From: Borrelia puertoricensis
GTDB lineage: Bacteria > Spirochaetota > Spirochaetia > Borreliales > Borreliaceae
DNA: 64,000 nucleotides
Assembly (NCBI RefSeq): GCF_023035875.1
Contig: NZ_CP075379.1
Coordinates: 124,001 to 188,000 of the forward strand
Direction of reading: 5' to 3'
Each line of letters opens with the position of its first letter. Within the stretch, counting starts at the first letter, position 1. The notes under the pieces were generated by a model. That model was not told where the DNA came from. It made no database searches and saw only the letters and a list, made by a program, of their open reading frames with translations. Made by a program: the position numbers and the translations under genes. Of this stretch, positions 1 to 9,345 are shown one piece after another.

Positions 1-1027
1 GCTTAATACCTAAAGATATTTTTTGATTTTCCTTGTCTATCTCCAAAATCTTAACTTCTACGATTTGACCAACTTTAACTAATTCCTGAGGACTTTTTAT
101 AACCCTTACCCAAGAAAAATTACTTATATGAATAAATCCTGATATCTCACTATCAAGCTCAACTACAGCACCAAAAGGTAATATTTTGACAACTTTGCCC
201 TTTACAATACTTTCAACCTTATATTTAGACTCAATAGAATCCCAAGGATTTGTCTTCAACGCCTTAAGAGATAACTCCATCTTTACTGAATTTACATTTA
301 ATTTAATGATTTTCAATCTTAACTTATCACCAACACGAATAAAATCTTCAATATTCTCAACACGATTAAATGCAATATTCCTTTTATGCAATATTCCTAA
401 AACAAGATTTTTAACCTTTATAATAGCACTATAATCTGTAATTCTCTCAACAACACCATCAACTATATCCCCCTCATTATAAGAACTAACAAGTTCTTTT
501 TTCTTTAAAAACTCTCTCTCTCTCTCCAAAGTTCGTCTATCAAGAATAAGCCTAAGGCCATCCGTTTTATCTGCCTGAATAACATAAAACTCAACCACTA
601 AACCTCTTTTTAATTTTTCATCTCTAAATTTAGAACTCAAATAAGATGGCATAAATCCAATAACATTTTCATTAATCTGAACTTTATAACCACTTGAAAG
701 TTCAACTAAAATCTTGCCTTTAAGTACCTTTCTATTCGAAATATACTCATCGATCTTATCTTGCAAATTTAGAGAATCAAGCTTTGCAACACTAAGAACT
801 AACCCTAATTCTCCTCCTACTTTTGTAACTATTGCATCAAGCTTATCTCCAATACTTGGAATGGTTTCAAATTCATCGATTCTAATAAAACCTTCAGACT
901 TATAACCAATATCTACAAGCACATAATCTTTCATGACATTTATAACAACACCAGAAACACTACTACCTAGTTCTACTTTTGCAAGAACCTTTAGATAATT
1001 TTCTTGTAAATCTTCTTGATTTTCCAT
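1..1027 (-). CDS. rpsA: 30S ribosomal protein S1, partial (C-terminal end lies outside the window)
   Basis: Ribosomal protein S1 binds mRNA on the 30S subunit and helps translation start. The visible N-terminal 342 codons begin MENQEDLQENYLKVLAKVE and contain several S1-type OB repeats, seen as recurring patterns such as GSSVSGVVINVMKDYVLVDIG, GDIVDGVVERITDYSAIIKV and ESIVKGKVVKILPFGAVVELD, the last followed by SGFIHISNFSW. The ATG at 1025-1027 follows cmk by 13 bases, so it is the distal gene of the cmk operon; cmk-rpsA pairing is common in bacteria. The reading frame is open to base 1, so the gene continues outside. The identification is firm; only the full repeat number cannot be judged. 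Confidence 0.93.
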   Translation of the reverse strand, partial: MENQEDLQENYLKVLAKVELGSSVSGVVINVMKDYVLVDIGYKSEGFIRIDEFETIPSIGDKLDAIVTKVGGELGLVLSVAKLDSLNLQDKIDEYISNRKVLKGKILVELSSGYKVQINENVIGFMPSYLSSKFRDEKLKRGLVVEFYVIQADKTDGLRLILDRRTLEREREFLKKKELVSSYNEGDIVDGVVERITDYSAIIKVKNLVLGILHKRNIAFNRVENIEDFIRVGDKLRLKIIKLNVNSVKMELSLKALKTNPWDSIESKYKVESIVKGKVVKILPFGAVVELDSEISGFIHISNFSWVRVIKSPQELVKVGQIVEVKILEIDKENQKISLGIK

Positions 1028-1040
1028 CCTCACCTCTCTA

Positions 1041-1697
1041 TCACTTTTTTTTCAAATTAAACGTCTTTATGATAACATTACATACATCATCTAAGCATTT
1101 ATAGCTCGTATCAATATAAAACACTTCCTTATCCAATTTCAATTTACCATACTCTTTATTTTGATCAATTTCATCCCGTCTCTCTAGTGCTTGCTCTAAC
1201 TCATTTAAAGTTATATAATCACTCCTTTGATTATACCGTCTTAAAGCCCGCACTTTAACAGAAGCATCAAGATAAATCTTGACCTCAGCTTCTGGAAATA
1301 CTACAGTAGTAATATCCCTACCCTCTATTATATAATTATCATCCTCTAATTTAACTATTTCTCTTAATTTTTTATTAACAATATTTCTAACACCTATATA
1401 AGAAGAATAAAGAGAAACTTGAAAATCTATTCTTTCATTTAAAATATGACTTATAACATTTATACCATTAAGCAAAAAATCAACACCATTAAATTTGATA
1501 TCATTTTGTGATACAAGTTCCAAAATTTTACTCTCACTAAGCAAATCATATTCGTTTAGTGAAAACCTTTGAGCAATCAAAGTTATTATCCTATAAAAAT
1601 AACCAGAGCTAATAAACTTAAAACCTAATCTTACCCCCAATGCTTTTGCAATCGAGCTTTTACCCGAAGCTGACGGGCCATCAATTGCTATTACCAT
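1041..1697 (-). CDS. cmk: cytidylate kinase
   Basis: Phosphorylates CMP and dCMP with ATP in pyrimidine nucleotide recycling in the cytoplasm. The 218-residue protein has the usual family length. It starts MVIAID and carries the P-loop GPSASGKSS at residues 7-15. The segment EGRDITTVVFPEAEVKIYLDAS is the family GRD-T-V-P-A-KI-L-AS signature, and RRDEIDQ lies in the lid. Its ATG at 1695-1697 directly follows the rluB stop codon, so the two are translationally coupled. It sits immediately upstream of rpsA, the typical arrangement. Confidence 0.95.
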   Translation of the reverse strand: MVIAIDGPSASGKSSIAKALGVRLGFKFISSGYFYRIITLIAQRFSLNEYDLLSESKILELVSQNDIKFNGVDFLLNGINVISHILNERIDFQVSLYSSYIGVRNIVNKKLREIVKLEDDNYIIEGRDITTVVFPEAEVKIYLDASVKVRALRRYNQRSDYITLNELEQALERRDEIDQNKEYGKLKLDKEVFYIDTSYKCLDDVCNVIIKTFNLKKK

Positions 1698-2441
1698 TTA
1701 ATATTCTCCCAAAATTTGTGTCTTGAATTTATTAATCTTAGCTAAAGACAAAACCTTAATTTGCCCTTCTTTTAAATCATCCAATTTAATATTACCTATT
1801 CTAATTCTGTGAATTTTCTTTAAAAAAATATTCTTACTTAAAAAAACTTTTCGAATCTCCCTATTTTTACCTTCCGTTAAAACTAACTTAACAGAAGTAT
1901 TGCTAAGCATTACATAAGATTTCAACTTAAAGATTTCCCTTCCTATCTTTATTCCATGTTTAAAATTAATAAGCAAATTCTCATTAACAGCCCTTTTTGA
2001 CTCAACAATATATTCTTTTTCAACCTTACTCCTTGGATGAACAATATTATTTGCAAACTGACCATCATTAGTAAAAAGTAAAATCCCAGAACTCTTAAAA
2101 TCAAGTCTACCAATTGAAAATAAACGTTCTTTAAACAAAGGCTGAACTAAAGATATTGCCAACTGTCTCCCCTCTGGATCAAAATTAGAACACAAGTAAT
2201 TTTTAGGCTTATGAAGGGCTATATAAATCTTATTTTCAACTTTACAATCCCTAAAAACAAATACTTGTTTTCTACACTCCACTCTATCGCCTAAGAACAC
2301 CTTATCTCCAAGCTTTGCAAGGGTATTGTTTATTCTAACAGAATTCTTTCTTATAAGATCTTCACAAAATCTCCTAGAGCCCACACCTTTCTCTGCCAAA
2401 AAAACATGAACTCTAAGCCCTTTGCTGTTTGTATTCGTCAA
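1698..2441 (-). CDS. rluB: rRNA pseudouridine synthase, RluB/RsuA family
   Basis: Makes pseudouridine in rRNA; the family members RluB and RluE act on 23S and RsuA on 16S rRNA, and which target applies here is inferred only from operon position. Residues about 9-55 form an S4 RNA-binding domain (RVHVFLAEKGVGSRR). The catalytic motif GRLDFKSSGILLF carries the nucleophile Asp114. The C-terminal EGKNREIRK motif is typical of this subfamily. The start is TTG at 2439-2441, supported by an AAGGGA ribosome-binding site seven bases upstream; there is no better ATG. It overlaps the 3' end of the upstream scpA-like gene by 29 bases. Confidence 0.9.
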   Translation of the reverse strand: MTNTNSKGLRVHVFLAEKGVGSRRFCEDLIRKNSVRINNTLAKLGDKVFLGDRVECRKQVFVFRDCKVENKIYIALHKPKNYLCSNFDPEGRQLAISLVQPLFKERLFSIGRLDFKSSGILLFTNDGQFANNIVHPRSKVEKEYIVESKRAVNENLLINFKHGIKIGREIFKLKSYVMLSNTSVKLVLTEGKNREIRKVFLSKNIFLKKIHRIRIGNIKLDDLKEGQIKVLSLAKINKFKTQILGEY

Positions 2442-3186
2442 TACTTGTTCCCTTTCTTAAAACCAATTTATCATTTACGTAAACTAAATCTATAATATTT
2501 GACATTTTATATTCAAGAACGATTAAAAAATAACAAAATCTCTCAAAAAAGTAAAACTTATCATCAAAATTTAATAAAAATTCAAAAATAAAATTATCCT
2601 CCTTGGTTAAAAGAGAAATAATTTTTGTTTTTTTATCAAAAATTTTAGCGTCATATATACCTAAAATAACATTGGATCTAAATTTAATATTACGTAAAAT
2701 ATTATCATGCTTTTTACTTATCCTACTGACTTTACTTTTAACCTTATTAATACCTATCATATAATTTTGAACATTATCCGCACTTTCAAAAAAAATACTA
2801 TTTTCTCTCAAAAAAGAAAATGTAGATACATTTAAACACTTCTCATCTTTTAAATTTCGAGTTAAGGACTTGGACTTGGCATATTTTTCACTGAAATTTA
2901 TCAATTTTTTAATCATCTCCCTTTCAACTAACTTCTTATCTTTTAATTTTACTGGATAAAAAATTTGTGTCTTTAAATAAAGCAAACTGGTTGAAAAAGA
3001 ATAAAACTTAATTAAGTCTTTAACATCTATTTCAATACTCTCAGAAAATATCAAAAAATCTTCTACTATTTTATTTAAATTAAAAGTCTTTAAAATTTCT
3101 CTTTTATTTTTTATATAATCAAAGAAAATTTCTATTCCCCCTTTAAAATCATCACAAACAATTAAATAATCATCTAAATTTGTCAT
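2413..3186 (-). CDS. scpA: segregation and condensation protein A (ScpA)-like
   Basis: ScpA is the kleisin subunit of the SMC-ScpAB condensin, which compacts and separates chromosomes. The 257-residue product shows a diverged ScpA N-terminus: DDFKGGIEIFFDYIKNKREI corresponds to the family FEGPLDLLLxLI box, and FYSFSTSLLYLKTQIFYPVK to the AATLLxIKSRxLLP helix. The rest is poorly conserved and lysine-rich. I chose the ATG at 3184-3186, which directly follows the recA stop; an in-frame ATG at 3210 and a TTG at 3228 inside recA are alternatives. Position before rluB agrees with the common scpA-scpB-rluB order, but no scpB is present here. The function call rests on short motifs and context. Confidence 0.72.
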   Translation of the reverse strand: MTNLDDYLIVCDDFKGGIEIFFDYIKNKREILKTFNLNKIVEDFLIFSESIEIDVKDLIKFYSFSTSLLYLKTQIFYPVKLKDKKLVEREMIKKLINFSEKYAKSKSLTRNLKDEKCLNVSTFSFLRENSIFFESADNVQNYMIGINKVKSKVSRISKKHDNILRNIKFRSNVILGIYDAKIFDKKTKIISLLTKEDNFIFEFLLNFDDKFYFFERFCYFLIVLEYKMSNIIDLVYVNDKLVLRKGTSIDEYKQQRA

Positions 3187-3187
3187 T

Positions 3188-4279
3188 CTATTCTTTATCT
3201 TTTTTAACATTAGGTAGTCCAATTTCAATAGAATCTAGACTTAAGCCTTCAAAAATTATCTTTCTAAGTTTAACCTCAAGTTCATTAGTAAGTTCTTTTT
3301 CTTTAATGAGATAAATAATAGCACTTTCTCTACCTTGTCCTAATTTATCATCTCCTATAGAATACCAAGAACCTATTTTTTGTATCAACTTATATTTAAT
3401 CGAAGCATCTAATATGCTAGCTTCACGTGAAATACCTTTTCCAAAATAAATCACAAGCTCGATTTTACGAAAAGGAGGTGCTACTTTATTTTTCACAACC
3501 TTAACTCTTACCTTATTCCCAATAACATCATCTGCAGCACTCCCCGTTACCTGTTCAATTTTCCTAACCTCAAGACGAAGAGAAGAATAAAATTTTAAAG
3601 CATTTCCTCCAGTAGTAGTTTCTGGATTGCCAAACATTACACCGATTTTCATTCTTAGTTGATTGATAAACATAATACAAGTCTTAGACTTTGAAAGTAT
3701 ACCCGTAATCTTTCTTAAAGCCTTGCTCATTAATCTTGCTTGAAGCCCAATCTGACAATCACCCATTTCTCCATCAATCTCTGCTTGTGGCGTTAAAGCT
3801 GCAACAGAATCAACAACAATCAAATCAACTCCACCACTTCTAATTAAATATTCAGCAATCTCAAGAGCTTGTTCCCCAGTATCAGGTTGACTAAGCCAAA
3901 GTTCATCAATATTGACACCCAAAGCTTTTGCATAAACAGGATCAAGAGCATGTTCAGCATCAATAAAAGCTGCTATTCCACCATTTTTTTGAACTTCAGA
4001 AATTGCTTGAAGAGTTAAAGTGGTTTTTCCAGAAGATTCAGGGCCAAAAATTTCTATTATTCTTCCCCTTGGATATCCTCCAACACCAATTGCCTCATCA
4101 AGCAAAATAGAACCACTAGGTATGCTCTCTATGCCTTTACCCACAGGAGACTCTCCCATCTTAATAAGACTTCCTTTCCCAAAATCCTTCTCTATTTGAA
4201 TTCTAGCAAGCTCAATGGCCTTTTCTCTATTTAATCTATCATTTAAAGAATCATCTATTTTATCTTTTAATTTCGACAT
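3188..4279 (-). CDS. recA: recombinase A
   Basis: ATP-dependent strand-exchange protein for homologous recombination and repair. The 363-residue sequence has Walker [10 protein letters not shown] at residues 79-87, the segment [16 protein letters not shown], Walker B-type [12 protein letters not shown], the L2-region motif [16 protein letters not shown], and a short C-terminal tail lacking a long acidic stretch. The ATG start is at 4277-4279. It follows greA by 10 bases on the same strand. I see no SOS-type operator near it, and it appears to be read from the upstream TPR-greA promoter. Confidence 0.98.
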   Translation of the reverse strand: MSKLKDKIDDSLNDRLNREKAIELARIQIEKDFGKGSLIKMGESPVGKGIESIPSGSILLDEAIGVGGYPRGRIIEIFGPESSGKTTLTLQAISEVQKNGGIAAFIDAEHALDPVYAKALGVNIDELWLSQPDTGEQALEIAEYLIRSGGVDLIVVDSVAALTPQAEIDGEMGDCQIGLQARLMSKALRKITGILSKSKTCIMFINQLRMKIGVMFGNPETTTGGNALKFYSSLRLEVRKIEQVTGSAADDVIGNKVRVKVVKNKVAPPFRKIELVIYFGKGISREASILDASIKYKLIQKIGSWYSIGDDKLGQGRESAIIYLIKEKELTNELEVKLRKIIFEGLSLDSIEIGLPNVKKDKE

Positions 4280-4289
4280 TTTACCTCTT

Positions 4290-6992
4290 CTAATTAATTT
4301 TGGCAGGTTCTATCTTTTTAACATAGTATTGAAAATGAGTATCATTTATTACAAAATCAAGATTATCACCTTCTTTTGCATCTAACAAATTTTCTCCAAA
4401 AGGGGATTTATATGATATAATGCCTTCGTCAGGATTTGACTCCCAAGGTCCAAATATCAAATAAGACTCTTCCCTTTTTGTATCTTTATTAATCATAGTA
4501 ACTTTTGTTCCAAACCCAACAACAAAGCTTTGAAGTTCTTTAGTGTCAATAACTTTTGCAACATCTATTTCTGACATAAGAGAATTTAATCTCTTTGTTA
4601 AAAACTGTTGTCTTTCCTTTGCAGAGTGATATTCTGCATTTTCTTTCAAATCACCAAGTTCACGGGCCTTCCCAATTTCTTTAGAATTTTCAGGTATTTC
4701 TACATCCTTTAAATACTGCAATTCCTTTTGCTTCTTACTAAGAGAACTTAAAATAGTTAAAAATCCTATCTCGACTTTATCCCCCGAAGATTGCATTTTC
4801 TCATCTTCAAATTCAAGATCAATAAACACACTTCTTATTGCAGTTTTAATATGTAAAAGATCCTTTGGGGGAAAATCTCTTATATAAAAACAAGTCATAT
4901 ATATTCTTTTGGCAAGCTCTTCATCCATGACATTATTTAAAACAATACTAAGATATTTATCCTTAATTAAAAGATTCATTACCATTTTATAAATTCTCTT
5001 GTTAGCGACAGAATTATTTTTATTATTAATCTTAACAACACTATCTGTTAAAATTTTGATCAAATTTATTAATAATTCTGAATCAGAATAATCTAAATCA
5101 AGCGAATACGAAGTATAATGCTTTAAAAGCCAAATATAAGCATCTTTATAAACTTTATAATTTTTTATGACATAGTTAAAAAGATCTGCTGTCTCTTTTA
5201 TATCTTCTTTATAAAGAGAATCTATCAATTTTTTATTAACATAACAAGGAAAAAGCTGCTTATAATAAACAACCCAATCAACTAATTCATCCTTGATTAA
5301 GGATACCAACTCCTTTTTAATCTCCGCATTCAAGATTGAATCAAAAAGATCAACTATATCCTTGGGATACTCCCTTAAGAGAACCTCCAAACTAATATCT
5401 TTTTCAATATTAATCTTAAAAGCACCACCCCTCTCAGAATTTTTTAAAGATTTAAGTATTACATAAGAACTTATAACATAATGATCAACTTTTGCAAAAT
5501 TATTAACATAAATCAAAAAGTAATTAAGCATTTCCTCTTCAACATGTAAATCCTTTACAACACTACCAGCGGTACAATAGTGCATAAAAATTTCATATCT
5601 TTTATAAAAATCCTTTTCTACTTTAAATTTATCATAAATCTTTTCATTAAAATTAGAAGCTCGCTCATTATATATATAACAATCGGCTTTTCCAGATGCC
5701 ATAACAAAATGGGGATTATCTTTTAGAATTTGTTTAGCTTTTACACTCCAAGCATTCCACGCACTCTGAGTCATTAAGCTTGGAACAAGTTCTCTTTTTA
5801 TCCCTTTAAGATCAATTGACTTATAGCTTTTAATAATTATCCTTAAGGCCCATTCAACATCTCTCTTCAGATTCTCTACAAGCTCTTCTTTTGGTTTAAT
5901 CGCCTTTAAAACTCGAATATCTTCTTTCTTAAGAGGAGATAGTGCAGATATAGCCATATCAAAACTAATAAAATGTCTTCGTTTAGAAACAAAATCAACC
6001 ACAATACCTTGTTCATTTACATCCTTAACTATTCCTACAAACCAGGTTTGATGATATACAAAATTACCCTTAGCAAAAAATAAATATTTCTCAAAATCAG
6101 AATAAACATCAATAAAATTTTTATCCAAATTTTCAAGATCAGACTTTTCAAGATATTCTTCAATATTTTTAACGTCTTTATATTTTTCTCTTAAAAAGAG
6201 AACTAAATTTTCTCTTGCTTTTTGATTTTTATTGTCAAGCTTTAAAATTCCCTTCAAAATCTCTATTGTCTCATCAATATTCTCACTTACAGAATAATGT
6301 TCATATAAATCTTCATAAAGAACAACAACCTTTTTAAATCCGAGCTCTTTCTCAACTTTTTGAAGTATAAGAAGAAAAGAATCAAAATCATCAGAAACAT
6401 ATCTGATCAATTTAGACCACACCTCTCTAATACCTGACATTTGTTTTTTATCGATAAAACGGTAAATAGCCTTTCTAAAAAAATATATTGATTTCTGCAA
6501 ATCAATATTCTCATAATGCGTAGCAAGTTGCCTTACACATACAGTATCATCAACATCAGCTTCAACAATGCGCATCCAAATATCTGGAAGTTTATCATTC
6601 TCATTATTTTGCGAATATATCTTTGCAAGCGTATAGAGTGCATGCTTATTTTCAGAAGTTAAAAGCATCTTGTGACATATATGTTCAACAAGAGACCACT
6701 TCAAATTCTGTGAAAACAAGTCTACTACTGTAAGCAAACTCATATCATTAAGTGGCCTTCTACTATATATAAGCATGCCTGAAATATAAAGACCAGCAAT
6801 ACTTTTCTTTACATCCTTTAAATGTTTACCACAAATATCTAAAGCTTCTTCTGTTAAATTTTCAGAAATTATACTATCTATTAATTCATCCAATTCCCTT
6901 ATCTTGGCAAGAGAATAATTATTAACAACTATCCTTGTCCATTTATCCTCCTGCAAGATATTATCTAATCTTTCTATAGTAATATTAGACAT
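4290..6992 (-). CDS. greA: transcript cleavage factor GreA with a very long N-terminal extension
   Basis: GreA rescues backtracked RNA polymerase by stimulating cleavage of the nascent transcript. The last 164 residues (about 737-900) are a complete GreA: a coiled coil with the tip motif [13 protein letters not shown], which keeps the acidic residues that enter the polymerase secondary channel, then the FKBP-like domain ([43 protein letters not shown]). The first about 730 residues are an all-helical, TPR-like extension that ordinary GreA (about 158 residues) lacks. Borrelia GreA proteins of this size are known to me from annotation. It lies between a TPR gene and recA and probably shares their promoter. 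The role of the extension is unknown. Confidence 0.93.
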   Translation of the reverse strand: MSNITIERLDNILQEDKWTRIVVNNYSLAKIRELDELIDSIISENLTEEALDICGKHLKDVKKSIAGLYISGMLIYSRRPLNDMSLLTVVDLFSQNLKWSLVEHICHKMLLTSENKHALYTLAKIYSQNNENDKLPDIWMRIVEADVDDTVCVRQLATHYENIDLQKSIYFFRKAIYRFIDKKQMSGIREVWSKLIRYVSDDFDSFLLILQKVEKELGFKKVVVLYEDLYEHYSVSENIDETIEILKGILKLDNKNQKARENLVLFLREKYKDVKNIEEYLEKSDLENLDKNFIDVYSDFEKYLFFAKGNFVYHQTWFVGIVKDVNEQGIVVDFVSKRRHFISFDMAISALSPLKKEDIRVLKAIKPKEELVENLKRDVEWALRIIIKSYKSIDLKGIKRELVPSLMTQSAWNAWSVKAKQILKDNPHFVMASGKADCYIYNERASNFNEKIYDKFKVEKDFYKRYEIFMHYCTAGSVVKDLHVEEEMLNYFLIYVNNFAKVDHYVISSYVILKSLKNSERGGAFKINIEKDISLEVLLREYPKDIVDLFDSILNAEIKKELVSLIKDELVDWVVYYKQLFPCYVNKKLIDSLYKEDIKETADLFNYVIKNYKVYKDAYIWLLKHYTSYSLDLDYSDSELLINLIKILTDSVVKINNKNNSVANKRIYKMVMNLLIKDKYLSIVLNNVMDEELAKRIYMTCFYIRDFPPKDLLHIKTAIRSVFIDLEFEDEKMQSSGDKVEIGFLTILSSLSKKQKELQYLKDVEIPENSKEIGKARELGDLKENAEYHSAKERQQFLTKRLNSLMSEIDVAKVIDTKELQSFVVGFGTKVTMINKDTKREESYLIFGPWESNPDEGIISYKSPFGENLLDAKEGDNLDFVINDTHFQYYVKKIEPAKIN

Positions 6993-7029
6993 TTAACTCT
7001 CCTAATACCAATTTTATTAAAAAACCAAT

Positions 7030-7974
7030 CTAATTAACATATTGCTGATATATTCCTATATCTATTTCCTTAATATAAGATAAAATTTCATCAATCCGAA
7101 CACGATCTTCTTTTATCCTTACATAATGATCAATAAGCCAAAAATATTTATTAATAAGCCTTGGAAGTAATATACTCTCATTTATTGATCTATAAGACTT
7201 CTCCTTAAGCTCATTACGCAAACTATAAACAGACTGCTTTAAATGACCAAGTTCAATAGGTCTTAATTCTCTTTTTATATTAAAAACACCATTTAGTGCT
7301 CCATAAACAGGTATCCACTCCTTAACAAGAGTATCAGAAATATTTCTATCACTCTTAATAGCTTCTATTAATTTAAGTATCATCTCAGATTCAAGAGCAT
7401 CTATATCTATCTTTTGGGGATTAATAAAAAAAGCCTCTCTAAATAATACCTTAGACTCCTTAATCTCATCAATAAGGGCATAAGAATCAGCAAGTTCAGC
7501 AACTACATCTGCATTATCTTTTGCATCTCCTAAAATCTGCAAAAAAACAGTTATGGCTCGCTCATAATTACCCATTCCCTTGTAAGACTTAGCAATTTTT
7601 ATTAAAATATCTAAGTTCTCTGGCTGTAAATTATATATATTTTTATATATCTCTAAGCACAATTGAAATACAAAATACTTAATTGAGTTACGACCTTGAA
7701 TAAAATCAAAATTCATCTTTTTTAAATATTTTCTAGCAAAATTATTCCATTCTCTTATTAAAAACTCAGCTTTCTCATAGTCTTTATCTATTCGATCAAG
7801 ACTCTCAACTTGACCATTCCAATACACAGAACTTTTTAAAGCAGTTAAAATCTCAATATTATCAAAATCAAAAGAATGTGCTTCTTCTGATTTCATTAAA
7901 GCTGTCTTAAAATCACCTTTTCTGAAGCTTAAATAAATATCTTTGATTAATTCCGCGATTTTTTCTGATGACAC
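7030..7974 (-). CDS. TPR-repeat protein of unknown function
   Basis: The 314-residue protein is helical and contains tetratricopeptide-like units, clearest at about residues 120-185 (NLDILIKIAKSYKGMGNYERAITVFLQ region and the following VVAELADSYALIDEIKESKVLFREAF). It has no signal peptide or membrane segment, so it is likely cytoplasmic. The start is GTG at 7972-7974, with an AGGA very close in front; there is no in-frame ATG until residue 26 or so. It is the first gene of a unit with greA and recA, 37 bases ahead of greA, and the long greA extension is also TPR-like, so the two may interact. That is inference. Confidence 0.75.
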   Translation of the reverse strand: MSSEKIAELIKDIYLSFRKGDFKTALMKSEEAHSFDFDNIEILTALKSSVYWNGQVESLDRIDKDYEKAEFLIREWNNFARKYLKKMNFDFIQGRNSIKYFVFQLCLEIYKNIYNLQPENLDILIKIAKSYKGMGNYERAITVFLQILGDAKDNADVVAELADSYALIDEIKESKVLFREAFFINPQKIDIDALESEMILKLIEAIKSDRNISDTLVKEWIPVYGALNGVFNIKRELRPIELGHLKQSVYSLRNELKEKSYRSINESILLPRLINKYFWLIDHYVRIKEDRVRIDEILSYIKEIDIGIYQQYVN

Positions 7975-8021
7975 ATTCCTACCACTTTAAAATATGTATA
8001 AATCCCAAACGAGCTTATATA

Positions 8022-8049
8022 ATTATAACATTAATAAATTTTTAGTCAA
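8022..8049 (-). promoter_or_regulatory. sigma-70 promoter of the TPR-greA-recA unit
   Basis: Reading the minus strand, TTGACT (8044-8049) is followed after 16 bases by TATAAT (8022-8027), and the bases before it form an extended -10 (TGTTATAAT). Transcription would start near 8014 and give a leader of about 40 bases before the GTG at 7974. It is one of the best promoter matches in the window. Confidence 0.7.
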
Positions 8050-8154
8050 ACCGGTCTTTTTAAAACAAAAAACAATATTTTATTTATTATTTTTTTAAGA
8101 TAAAATTTATATATAAAACATAAAAAATAATATCATGAGGGTAACTTCAACTTT

Positions 8155-9300
8155 ATGGCAATGGAACCTAATAAACTTATTAATAAATCTATTAATTATT
8201 ATAACTCTCACAAATATTCAGACGTAGTAAAACTTTTAGAAAAGGAAATTTTCATTTATAAAAATTACTATTTTTATCATTACATTTTAGGAATGTCTTA
8301 TCTTCGAATGGGAAATTTAGGAACTGCTCAAACATATCTAAAGAAAGCTTACACTTTAAATCCAACAGAACCAGATGTAAAGCAATCAATCGCAATACTA
8401 TTAGCAGCTCAAGGCAAAGAAGATAAGGCTATACAAATATGGCTTAAAATGATAGAAGAGAATCAAGAAATACAACGATCAGAATTCTCCCTAGAAACCA
8501 TTAGAAAAAATCCTATTCAAGGAGCACTATTCCTTAATAAAAACAAAATATATACCAAGCTATTTCCAGAAATCAAAGTAGCAACGGGACAAAATTTATC
8601 TAAATTAACAAGAACATTACTAACAATAGCAAGTCTTGCATTCTTATTGACAGCAATATTCTTACTCATACATTCAAAAGGAACAATTAAGCTGACATTA
8701 AATAACTCTAAAGTAAAAGAGAAAAAAGCTATTAACAATATTGCGGCATACATTGATGATATTAAAATAAATGACAAAGAAAAAATTGAAAACCATGAAG
8801 GACAATTTGTATTTATACTTACTGAAACTGAAATCAGAAATTCATTTCAAAAAATAAAAACTCACCTAAAGCAAGGCAAAGATAATTTTGCAAGAATTGA
8901 AATAAATAAAATATTAAATTCAAATGCATCAGAATCAATTAAACTTAAAGCTAAAAATCTTGCAAGTTTTATCTCAAGGCCTAATTTTATCACATTCGAC
9001 GATTATTTAGTTCTAAAAGAAATCAAAAAAAATCCATTAATTTACTCAAATGTATATGTCAAATGGGAAGGAATTGCAAACAATATTGAAAAGAAAGACA
9101 ACATAACTTACTTTGACTTTTACGTAGGATATAATAAAAATGCTCTTGAAGGCATTATAACAACAAAAACAACCTTTGATATTGATATCAATTTTAAAGA
9201 TTACGTTGAAATACTAGGACAAATAGACTATGACTATAACACAAACATATTAACCCTAAATGCAATTACGATACGCAAGATAGAAAAACAAAAAAACTAA
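8155..9300 (+). CDS. TPR protein with one membrane segment and a C-terminal OB-like domain
   Basis: The 381-residue protein begins with TPR units (residues about 5-110, including YYFYHYILGMSYLRMGNLG and AQTYLKKAYTLNPTEPDVK), has one hydrophobic membrane segment at about 160-175 (TIASLAFLLTAIFLLI), and a long extracytoplasmic part. The end (about 290-375), with VKWEGIANNIE and VEILGQIDYDYNTNILTLNAI, has the beta pattern of an OB-fold. This suggests a cytoplasmic TPR scaffold tethered to the membrane with a periplasmic OB-like domain, and is inferred from the fold only. The start ATG has GAGGGT at 8138-8143; an in-frame ATG two codons later is equally possible. No function is known to me. Confidence 0.8.
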   Translation: MAMEPNKLINKSINYYNSHKYSDVVKLLEKEIFIYKNYYFYHYILGMSYLRMGNLGTAQTYLKKAYTLNPTEPDVKQSIAILLAAQGKEDKAIQIWLKMIEENQEIQRSEFSLETIRKNPIQGALFLNKNKIYTKLFPEIKVATGQNLSKLTRTLLTIASLAFLLTAIFLLIHSKGTIKLTLNNSKVKEKKAINNIAAYIDDIKINDKEKIENHEGQFVFILTETEIRNSFQKIKTHLKQGKDNFARIEINKILNSNASESIKLKAKNLASFISRPNFITFDDYLVLKEIKKNPLIYSNVYVKWEGIANNIEKKDNITYFDFYVGYNKNALEGIITTKTTFDIDINFKDYVEILGQIDYDYNTNILTLNAITIRKIEKQKN

Positions 9301-9323
9301 TACTTAATAAGGAATCAAAGGTA

Positions 9324-9344
9324 TTAAAGCTTAAATAGCTTTAA
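9324..9344. terminator. hairpin between convergent genes, possible two-way terminator
   Basis: A perfect inverted repeat with 8-base arms, TTAAAGCT (9324-9331) and AGCTTTAA (9337-9344), encloses a five-base loop. It lies in the 45-base gap between the plus-strand TPR gene and hisS, which converge here. The stem is AT-rich and no long U run follows, so termination would be weak. Confidence 0.45.
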
Positions 9345-9345
9345 G

